Assembly (NCBI GenBank): GCA_905221605.1
Contig: CAJNDS010002220.1
Coordinates: 339,871-403,870, forward strand
Source: Symbiodinium natans
Lineage: Eukaryota; Sar; Dinophyceae; Suessiales; Symbiodiniaceae
Direction of reading: 5' to 3'
DNA length: 64,000 nt
Shown here: piece by piece, positions 44,944-54,400 of the stretch
Layout of the letters: every line of letters begins with the position of its first letter
Numbering within the stretch: position 1 is the first letter of the stretch
The notes under the pieces: generated by a model
The model's database searches: none
What the model saw: only the letters and a program-made list of their open reading frames with translations
Told to the model about the DNA's origin: nothing
Made by a program: the position numbers and the translations under genes

Positions 44944-44989
44944 GCCTTCAGCTTCCGGGGCAGCTCTCGCCGCAAGGCATCCTTGGAGG
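44944..44989 (+). CDS. Probable PDE-gene exon (46 nt) with basic Ser motif
   Basis: TTCCAG|GCCTTC opens AFSFRGSSRRKASLE, ending GAGG|GCGGGG (GC donor). RRKAS is a textbook basophilic kinase (PKA/PKG) site, which would suit a cyclic-nucleotide pathway enzyme; regulation by it is inference. Confidence 0.55.
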
Positions 44990-45212
44990 GCGGGGGTTTA
45001 GGGTTTAGGGTAAGGGTTTAGGGTTTAGGGTTTAGGGTTTAGGGTTTAGGGTTTAGGGTTTAGGGGTTTAGGGGTTTAGGGGTTTAGGGGTTAGGGGGTT
45101 AGGGGTTTAGGGGTTTTGGGGTTAGGGTTTAGGGTTTAGGGATGCTCAGGGTCCACGAACCAAAGTGCCGATTGCTTGGATGCGGGTCTGGGCGCTGGGT
45201 GGGGCGCGGCAG

Positions 45213-45259
45213 GCTCGTTCCACTCCCTCAGAGACCTCTCGTCGGCATCAGGCCGGGAA
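45213..45259 (+). CDS. Probable PDE-gene exon (47 nt)
   Basis: CGGCAG|GC then SFHSLRDLSSASGRE, ending GAA|GTGGGT. Phase matches the previous exon, giving a continuous serine-rich linker. Confidence 0.5.
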
Positions 45260-45620
45260 GTGGGTTTGGGGTTTAGGGTTTAGGGTTCAGGGTTCAGGTT
45301 TTGGGTTTAGGTTTTAGGGTTAGGGTTTAGGGTTCAGGAGGTTGGTTGTTGAGTTTGGTTTTTCGAGTTTGTTTTTTTGGCTTAGGGTTGAGGGTTTGCT
45401 AGAGTTGAGGGTTTAGTATCAGGCGGGTAGTTTCCGTTGAAGCGTATATAAACAGTAACTACTCACCTGTAGCTGTAGCTGTCCTCTATTCAGCGTTGCC
45501 TTAGTGCAAACTCCTCGAAACCTAGGAGTACCCCTTTGCCTATTCGGGGTTCCTATCAGAAGGACTCTAGCCTTGGGTGGGGCACATTGGTGGGGGCGCT
45601 TATGTAAGGGGAAAGACCCG

Positions 45621-45767
45621 CTTACTTGGAGGTTCATGGTACTTATTAACCAATTATTGCTGTACTTGTAACCCACTTGTAACCCCCTTAGGTGCCCGAA
45701 TATGGTTAAATTCGGGTTATAGGTACAGTTATAGTTGGTTAATAAGTACCATGAACCTCCAAGTATG
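45621..45767 (+). mobile_element. MITE family A, copy 5
   Basis: CTTACTTGGAGGTTCATGGT at the left and ACCATGAACCTCCAAGTATG at the right are near-perfect inverted ends. The interior TTATTAACCAATTATTGCTG mirrors TATAGTTGGTTAATAAG. Confidence 0.85.
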
Positions 45768-46356
45768 GTTTAGAGAGGTGAACTATATGGCGCCTCGAGA
45801 TCTCGTAGGGGTTTTCGTGTTGTTGGGCTCCATAAGGCTCGGGTGAAGGACAAAGTCCCCCAACCCTCCCGTACAGGAGGTAATACAGGGGTCGGAATAC
45901 TTTCTAATCGTATTCCCTTGTTGTCCCTTTTTTTGTTGTACTACAATAACCCCCGCCTCCCCCCCCCCAAAAAAAAAAAAAACTTGATGTTTGTTTCTTT
46001 GTTTGTCGTATGATGCCTCCGTGTTTGATTGAGGTTTTCTTGTGGCTTGGGAATAGGGGCCTAAAGCGAGTCAGGCTTTTGGGTTTGCCGAAGATTTGTG
46101 TGTATGATAGTTCATATGTATATTCTAGTTGGGGCAATGGGGAGTTATAGCCAGCACTGAGCGCTAAGCCCCTAAACCCTCAACTCTTGCTAAACCCTCA
46201 ACCCTGAGCCGACTGAACCCTTACAAGCCCTGAGCCCTAAACGCTGAGCCCTGAACCCCTAAACCCTAAACCCCTAACCCCTAAACCCTAAACCCTAAAC
46301 CCTAAAACCTAAAACCTAAAACCTAAACCCCAAACCCTGAACCCTAAACCGCCAAG

Positions 46357-46453
46357 AGCCACCTCACATCGCCCACTGCCCCGCCAGCCGAAGTGCTGTC
46401 GCTGCCGGTGGGACGCACGGAGGTCTTCCTGCACCCGTTGCATCGGAATCAGG
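46357..46453 (+). CDS. Probable PDE-gene exon (97 nt)
   Basis: GCCAAG|AGCCAC opens SHLTSPTAPPAEVLSLPVGR then TEVFLHPLHRNQ, ending CAGG|GTTTAG in phase 1. Clear protein-like composition; phase fits the neighbours on both sides. Confidence 0.55.
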
Positions 46454-46588
46454 GTTTAGGGTTTATAGGGTTTAGGGTTCAGCATTCAGGGTTTAGGGTT
46501 AGGGTCAAGGGTTTAGGGTTGCTGTGTACCTAGGTCTGGGTGTTGGGCATCTAGATTGTTTGTTTGTATTAGTAGCAGGGGTGGTGAG

Positions 46589-46633
46589 GAACCAAGCTCC
46601 AAGACAGTTCAGAGTTGCGGATGATGTTCCAGA
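46589..46633 (+). CDS. Probable PDE-gene exon (45 nt)
   Basis: GGTGAG|GA then TKLQDSSELRMMFQ, ending CAGA|GCCTGA (GC donor). Confidence 0.45.
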
Positions 46634-46783
46634 GCCTGAACCCTAAACCCGAAGCCCTAAACCCTGATGGCCGTAGGGGTCGGAAACCCCCCCCCCTTGC
46701 AGATTGGCGCAGGTTTTGGGGTTTGGCGGGGTACGGGCTTCTGACCATGTAGAGTTTAGGGGTTCAGGTTTAGCGACACTCAG

Positions 46784-46819
46784 AGCATGCAGATCAGGAG
46801 TCCCTAGAGCACTGTCAAG
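46784..46819 (+). CDS. Probable PDE-gene exon (36 nt)
   Basis: ACTCAG|AG then HADQESLEHCQ, ending CAAG|GTTAAG. Phase fits the previous exon. Confidence 0.45.
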
Positions 46820-47091
46820 GTTAAGGGGTTTTGGGGTTTAGGGCTTAGGGTTTAGCACCTTTCTTGGTGTCGTTCAGTTTATTGAGGGATGTTTCGGGTT
46901 GAAGGTTTGGGACCCATTGGAATAGGGATGCTCTCAGGTATTATTATTAGTATTACGATTAGTGTTCTTATTCATATTAGTTTTATTAGTATCATTTTTC
47001 TTGGTATTCGTATTCGTAGTAGTATTCTGACTCGTATTCTTATTACTCGGATTATTATTGTTGCCACGGCTTGGGGCTTCACGCTTTTTAG

Positions 47092-47188
47092 GCTTCTGCG
47101 GATATGGCTGAGCTGTAGTTTAGGGCTGCGCATTTCAAGAGGCGTAAAGTCAAGCAGCCGTGAAAGTCGGCCTTCACCCTGGTTAAGG
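47092..47188 (+). CDS. Candidate PDE-gene exon (97 nt)
   Basis: TTTTTAG|G then LLRIWLSCSLGLRISRGVKS then SSRESRPSPWLR, ending AGG|GTTTCG. A hydrophobic/basic helix followed by a Ser/Arg-rich tail. Its phase does not fit its neighbours as drawn, so one exon is missing or a border is wrong. Confidence 0.4.
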
Positions 47189-47522
47189 GTTTCGGGTTTA
47201 GGGTTTAGGGTTTAGGGTTCTACCCTAAAGCCCCAAAACTTATGCGAACTCCGAGCAAGAAGGGAGGTTGGACGGTCGGGTCTAGGTTAGGCCCAAGGGT
47301 CAGCCCTTCAACCCTAAAGCCCCGAAACCAGGAAACCCCGAAACCCCCAAACCCCCAAACCCCAAACCCCAAAAACCCGAACCCCGAAACCTCGAAACCC
47401 CGAAACCCTAAGCCCTAAACCCTAAACCCTGAACCCTAAACCCTAAACCACAAACCCTTAACCCCAAACCCTAAACCCCGAAGCTGCTTCATCCGGTGCG
47501 CGCATCTTGCGCGCCCCCGAAG

Positions 47523-47567
47523 GATGGCTCCGTTGAACCGGTCGGATTTGTCCAAGGCTTCCAAGAG
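47523..47567 (+). CDS. Candidate PDE-gene exon (45 nt)
   Basis: CCGAAG|G then MAPLNRSDLSKASK, ending AAGAG|GCGGGT (GC donor, phase 2), which fits the single-base start of the first PDE-domain exon at 48352. Confidence 0.45.
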
Positions 47568-48164
47568 GCGGGTTTAGGGTTTAGGGTTTAGGGTTGAGGG
47601 GGTTTAGGGTTGAGGGGGTTTAGGGTTTAGGGTTGAGGGGGTTTAGGGTTTAGGGTTTAGGGTTTAGGGTTGCGGGGGTTTAGGGTTTGTGGGGGTGTTG
47701 GGCGTTTTATGGGGGGGGGGGGGTTCGGGGGGGTTCGGGGGCTTCGGGCATTTAACGTTGCATTTCGGAGGGATGATCGATGTGGGCAGTGATGACGGAG
47801 GAGACTAGACTTAGCACCCGAAGAAGCAGCGGAGAAGGATGCGATGGCAAAGGCCAAGTATAAGCCTCGTGCCACATGAATATCATCTACCGGCTGGCCA
47901 TGGTTTTTTGAAGGCTCATGCCTCACTTGGTCAGAAGTCTGTGATGTCGGGGGTCTGTAGTGGCTGTCTGAGGGGATCTTATATTCGCGAACCTATAGGC
48001 CTTTGCTTTGTATTGCAACGCGCTGGCGGGAGCCTGTTTCCTCAAGGCCTGCACCTGCCTTGAAGATACATGTAAACCCATTCTTGAACAAGTCAGCCCA
48101 CCACCCTAAGCCCTAAACCCTCCCTAAACCCTGAACCCTAAACCTTGAACCCTGAACCCTGAAC

Positions 48165-48328
48165 CCTAAACCCTAAACCCTAAACCCGAAACCCGAAACC
48201 CGAAACCCGAAACCCTAAACCCTAAACCCTAAACCCTAAACCCTAAACCCTAAACCCTAAACCCTAAACCCTAAACCCTAAACCCTAAACCCTAAACCCT
48301 AAACCCTAAACCCTAAACCCTAAACCCA
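48165..48328. repeat. CCCTAAA array with CCCGAAA start (about 23 units)
   Basis: Ends 23 bp before the first PDE-domain exon. Confidence 0.9.
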
Positions 48329-48351
48329 AACTCCTTCAAAGTCTTCTGAAG

Positions 48352-48415
48352 CCCTGTGGAGGAGGACGTGCGGAGCCTCCATCGGGTGGCAGACTGGGAC
48401 TTCGATGCACTGAAG
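48352..48415 (+). CDS. PDE exon 1 (WDFD)
   Basis: GAAG|C then PVEEDVRSLHRVADWDFDAL plus K, ending AAG|GTGTGA. The WDFD motif marks the start of class I PDE catalytic domains. Confidence 0.85.
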
Positions 48416-51400
48416 GTGTGAGGGAATAGGGTTTCGGGTTTAGGGTTATAGGGTTTAGGGTTTAGGGTTAGGGGGTTAAGGGGGTTTGGGGGGTTTAGGG
48501 GGGTTCAGGGGGGTTAGAAGGTTTAGCGGTTTAGGGGGTTTAGGGAGGTTAGGGGGGTTAGGGGGTTTAGGGGGGCAGGGGGTGGCAGGGGTTCCAGGGT
48601 TTAGGGGTTTAGGGCTGATAAGGGTTTATGAGGGCTGAGAAGCTATATAAGGGTTTTACAGGGGCTTAGAGAGGTTTAACAGGTTTTGCCATGTGGACAT
48701 TGGAGCTAAGATGTCCTTTTTTGATGCAGGGCTTAGGGCTTTGCAGGCGACCGGCTAGGTTTAGGCACAGGTCGCAGGTTTAGGATCTAGGGTTCAGAGT
48801 TTAGGGTTAGCCATGTGCAAAACTATGCCCGGGATGTCTAATGGCCCACGGGATTTTATATGATTTTAATAGGGATGAGTTTAGATAGTTTTAAAAGGGA
48901 TCCATATGAATTTAAAAGGGATGAGCTTATATGAATTGAAAAGGGATCCGCGCGAATCGAAAAGGGATCCGGGATGTGTTTATATGAATTTAAAAGGAAT
49001 CCATAGGCTTTTTCCAAAATCGGAGCCTCCGGGCCGGGGCCTTGACATAAAAGCGGGTCCCAAATCAGTGCCATTATTCGGGGCCGAGGGGGGCTCCTGG
49101 ACCACCCCCTTGTCGGGTTGAACGAAACCAATTTTTCAAATGGTTTCTTAAAAGGAATTAATGGTTTCGGGCCGGTTGGAATGGATGAGGTCGGCCCTTA
49201 AAATCACAAGGTCCGGCTTTAAAATCATAAGGCCCGGCTTTAAGCCAAGAGACCAAGGCATCCAAATTCGGAGCCTCCGGGCCGGGGCCTTGACATAAAA
49301 GCGGGTCCCAAATCAGTGCCATTATTTGGGGCCGAGGGGGGCTCCTGGACCACCCCCTTGTCGGATTGAACGAAACCAATTTTTCAAATGGTTTCTTAAA
49401 GGGAATTAATGGTTTCGGGCCGGTTGGAATGGATGAGGTCGGCCTTTAAAATCACAAGGTCCGGCTTTAAAATCATAAGGCCCGGCTTTAAGCCAAGAGA
49501 CCAAGGCATCCAAAATCGGAGCCTCCGGGCCGGGGCCTTGACATAAAAGCGGGTCCCAAATCAGTGCCATTATTCGGGGCCGAGGGGGGCTCCTGGACCA
49601 CCCCCTTGTCGGATTGAACGAAACCAATATTTCAAATGGTTTCTTAAAGGGAATTAATGGTTTCGGACCGGGTGGAACGGATGAGGTCGGCCTTCAAAAT
49701 CACAAGGTCCGGCTTTAACATCATAAGGCATTGAGGATTAAATGTTTCAACTTAAGTTAAAACAAGCCCCAAACCCTAAAAAAAATCCGGATTTCGGGAA
49801 CGGTTTGTCTTTAAAGAGGGACTCCCAAACAGTCAGGGTGTCCTGAATAATTTGGCCAGTTTGTCTTTAAAGCGGGGGCCGATACTAAAGCGGGTGCAAC
49901 ATTAGGGTTTAGGGTAAACCCTTAAAAGCCGCCCTTGGTTTGGCATCAGAATCCTTTGCTGGAAGGTGGCATCGCAGGTCGGCAGCGTGCTGAAACTGGC
50001 CCGGTTTCCCAACCTCGTGTTTTTTTTTTGCTGCGCGTGTGAGTGAGTGAGTGAGTGAGTGAGTGAGGGAGGGAGGGAGGGAGGGAGTGAGTGAGTGAGT
50101 GAGTGTGTGTGTGGGTGGAAATGTGTGTAAGCGTCTGCGTTTAGTTTCATAATTCTGAGTTGCCACTTTTGGTTTTGGGCTTATTGGGCATTTGGCACCT
50201 CACGCCTCTATAAGTGGGGCTGGCTGCTTGCTTCAAGGTTCGCGGGTAGTTCCCACATTTGACATAGGGTTATACGTAGGGCGCCTGCAGCTACAACCCT
50301 AGTTCCGGTGTGCGGGTCAGCTAGCCATGAACCCGAAGCAAGGGCTCAGGTTGCTTTCTTAGCCATGAACCCTTCAAGTTGGCCCTTAGCCTTAGGGTTT
50401 AGGGTTTAGGGTTTAGGGTTTAGGGTTTAGGGTTTAGGGTTTAGGGTTTAGGGTTTAGGGTTTAGGGTTTAGGGTTTAGGGTAGCCCTCAGGGTTTGGGA
50501 AGCGTAGGCTTTCGGCCGGGTTTCATACGTGTTGAGACGATCCCGAGGTGCTTCTTTGGGGGGCTCGGGGAACCCAAAAGATCCTTGCCAGGTGTGAGGC
50601 CGCTGCAGCACCTACCCTAAACCCTAACCCTAAACCCTAAACCCTAAACCCTAAACCCTAAACCCTAAACCCTAAACCCTAAACCCTAAACCCTAAACCC
50701 TAAACCTCCCAGACCTTAACACCCTTAAGCAGGCAAGTCAGGCCTGGAGTTCTCAACCCAAACTACGCCCCAACCAGGTCCACTGAGGTTTCGGGGTTTA
50801 CGAAAATATTCTTGGGGCCCAGGTCGGACGCGAGTTTCTGAGCCAGAGGGCTTGGCTGCCGCAGGCAGGGTTTAGGGTTTAGGGTTTAGGGTTTAGGCTT
50901 TAGGCTTTAGGCCTTAGGTTTTAGGGTTTAGGGTTTAGGGTTTGTTTTGAGGCTCTCTAAACCTCAAGCCCTACATCTCCAAAGCTACCTGCGGGAGCAG
51001 GCAGCCGCAAATGATGATAAGAAGGAGCTAGCAGCCCAGTTGGCTGCTCTTCAGATCCAAAAACTGGCTGGTAGGGAATGAGGGAATCAGGGCCCTAGAT
51101 ATACCCTTTATGGGATTCTGTAGGGCCCTCATTCCCTCATTCCCTACTGAGAACCAGGGGGAAAAAACGGAGCAGACGCGCTGCTTGAAATGAACACCAA
51201 GCTCGTAGCGCTCTTGCAAAGGTGGTAGGCGGTTGTGGTTTAGGTCTTAGGGGTTTAGGGTTTATTTAGGGTTTAATTAGGGTTGGGTTCGGCCGGTCCA
51301 CACTAACAGTCACCACCAGCAGACCCACAAATAAAAGCACCCGGTAAATGCCAAAAAATTGACTGAGATTCCTGCTATTCCTGGTGCTATTCCTGGTGCT

Positions 51401-54400
51401 ATTCCTGGTGCTGGTGCTATTTCTGGTGCATTTTTTTGTGCTATTCCTGGTGCTATTTCTGGTGCTATTTTTTGTGCTATTGTTTGTGCTATTTCTGGTG
51501 CTATTTTTTGTGTTATTGTTTGTGCTATTTCTGGTGCTATTTCTGGTGCTGTTGCTGGTGCTATGTGACTAACAATCACCATCAGCAGACCCACAAAAAA
51601 CAGCACCCGGTAAATGCTAAGCTGATAAAATTGACTGGGATTCCTGGTGCTGGGTTTATTTAGGGTTTATTTAGGGTTTATTTAGGGTTTATTTAGGGTT
51701 TATTTAGGGTTCAGGGGTTTAGGGTTTAGGATTTAGGGGAGAGAGCTGGTGAGCTGATCCGGCCCTATGAGTGGAGCACACATCTTCTCGATCTTGCTCA
51801 AATCCCCTTGCGTTGGGAAGGTTTAGGCTTTGAGGGTCTAAGGGTTTGGGGCTTGAGGGTTTAGGCTTTGAGGGTTTAAGGGTTTAGGGCCTTTTAGGGC
51901 TTGAGGGTTTACGGGCTGAGGGTCTTTGGGAGAGGGGGGGGTATGGAATCGCTCTAGTAAAGATACGCAGGCTGCACACAACAATCATGATTTCGAATCT
52001 GTACAAGCCCCACTCTGGGAGCACTTAGAAAACATCATTTCCAAACTACCCCGCCCCGAACCAGTTTATCTCCTCGGTCAGACTACAGGGCAGAAGGCAA
52101 GAGGACTTTAAGCCCCTAAAGCCCCTAACGCCCGCAAGACCCAGACCCCCGAGAGCCGCCTGGACTCCTAAAAGCCCTAAGCCCCCTAAAGCTCTAAACC
52201 CCCTCAACCCCAAAAACCCTTAAAGACCCCTTAAACCCTCTTAAATCCCGTAAACTTACTGACTCAAAACCCAACTTTTCAACTTTTGGGCCTCTTATCA
52301 GGTAGTTTATTCTGAAAGTTGCAACTTTTTGCTTCCTTGGGTTTGGGCCAGGAAGCTAAACGGCCAACGGAAGCCTGCAGGAGCATCTCCCAGCTTTCTT
52401 GGACGCTTTGGAGTCCAGCTGCAGCCACAGAGATCAGTTCCTGGGGAGGGGGGGGGGTGTGTAGGGTTCGGGGTTTAGGGTAGGGTTAGAGAGTTTCGAG
52501 GGTTGAGAGGGTTTATAGGGTTTTATAGGGTTTCTTTTGGGGGCTTTATAGGGGTTTATAGGGTTTGCTTAGGGTTTATAGGGATTTATCGGGTTTATCA
52601 GGGTTTAGGGTTTAGGGTTTAGGGTTTAGGGTCAGGTTCGCTATAAGTTGCCGAAGTCAGGCGCTTTGGAATTCGGGCTGAGGAGAGCTGTCTGCCTTCG
52701 GGTTTAGGGTTGAGGGTTTAGGGTTTAGGGTTGAGGGTTGAGGGTTTAGGGTTTAGGGTTCAGGGTTTAGGGTTCAGGGTTTAGGGTTTGGGGTTTAGGG
52801 TTTGGGGTTTAGGGTTTAGGGTTAATGGTTAGGGCAGGACATTCCTTAAAAACATGTAGGGGTATCCGAAAACAGGGGACCCCAAATATCGACCCCCACA
52901 TATTAGGATCCTCGCATCATAAGGACCCCAAGAAGGTACCACTAATGTCGGAAACCTTCATACTGGGGCCCTTGTTACTGGTTTCATGATAAATTCCTTT
53001 CTTAAGCAGTTTCGGAGGATATGGGCAAGGTGCAGGGTTACAGGGTTTAGGGTTTGGGGTTGGGGTTTAGGGTTTAGGGTTTAGGATATTCGTTTAGGGT
53101 TTTTGGTTTAGGGTTTAGGGTTTGGGCTCAGGGTCTGTTTAAGTGTGTGTTCGGACTTCAAGAAGCACCTGCCAGGCGGCCCTAATGAGGGGCTTTCCGA
53201 AGCCAGAAAACCAGATCTTCCAAGGTGTCTGGGTTCAGGGGTATGCCATAAGCCAGACTTTGAGGGTTCAGGATTGAGGGTTGAGGTTTAGGGTTTAGGG
53301 TTTAGGGTTTAGGGTTTAGGGTTTAGGGTTTAGGGTTTAGGGTTTAGGGTTTAGGGTTTGCTGTGATGGGGCGTAGATGCTGTGAAGGTTAGGTTTCGGA
53401 ACAAGCTCGAAAGCTTCGTGAGGTGCGAAGAGCAGCTTTGGCCCGATTGTGGAGGGCCATCTAACACTTTTCCCCCACCCCACGCCGTCCAAGGCGGCAA
53501 AGCCACCCAAACCTATTCCTTTTAGGGTTTAGGCCTAAACTCAAACGGTCGGGAGGCAGTTTCAGGGAGGGTCGCAGACTAAGAAGGGCGGGGTTTAGGG
53601 GGCCCATGGCCCAGCGGGTTAAGGGTCAGGGGGGGGGGGGGGGCCCGGGTTCAGGGGGCCCACAAGGCCCGAAAGGCCCTGACAGAACTTGAGAGGTCAG
53701 GGTACAAACAAAATAAAGGTAGGGGGGCGGCCTAGGCCCTGAGCTTATGGCCAAGGGAATATTGCGGCTTCTGAGAAAAGACTTGAACACCGAGGATACG
53801 CGGCCAGTAACCCGTACCACAGCAACGTCCACGCAGCGGCTTGGGCCTCAGACGCGCAAGGGTTTGGGGGTTTAGGGTTCAGGGTTCAGGGTTCGGGGAT
53901 TGGGGTAGTAATCGCAGACAGGTGCTCTTCAGTGCGGTTTACAACCACTGGGAGCCTATGCCTATAACCCTTCTCATAATTACCCAACCTTCACGTACTC
54001 AGCAATGTTGGTGGTGCTTTGTTGTTTTTCAATCTTCGTGCTCCTAATCGCAAACGCGGGCGTGCAGAGAGCTTTTTGTCCTGCAAGGACCCAAACCTTG
54101 AACCCTAAACCTGAACCCTAAACCCTGAACCCTGAACCCTGAACCCAAAGCCTAAACCCTAACCCTAGCAACGGGCTTTATAAGGGTTCAAAAGGCACAA
54201 GGGGGTTTGAGGTGTGGGGGTTTGGGGGGTGGGGGGGACTCCTATGTGACGAAGGAACTAAGCGGCCATAAATCTTCTAAGGGCTAAGACTTGGGGACAT
54301 GTCGCGCTAAGGTGGGCAAGTGGGTTTGAAGTTTAGAGGTTTAGGGTTTGGGGTTTAGGGTTGAGGGTTTAGGGTAATTAATGGCTTCTCTCACTAGACG

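Noticed and set aside
49158-49627. Two nearly identical minus-strand ORFs (73 codons each)
   Set aside because: They are the same frame of the 248-bp satellite repeated with its period. They lack independent support as genes.
51310-51606. Hydrophobic or APEIAQ-repeat proteins on either strand
   Set aside because: All frames of the 12-15-bp minisatellite are open; this is a property of the repeat.
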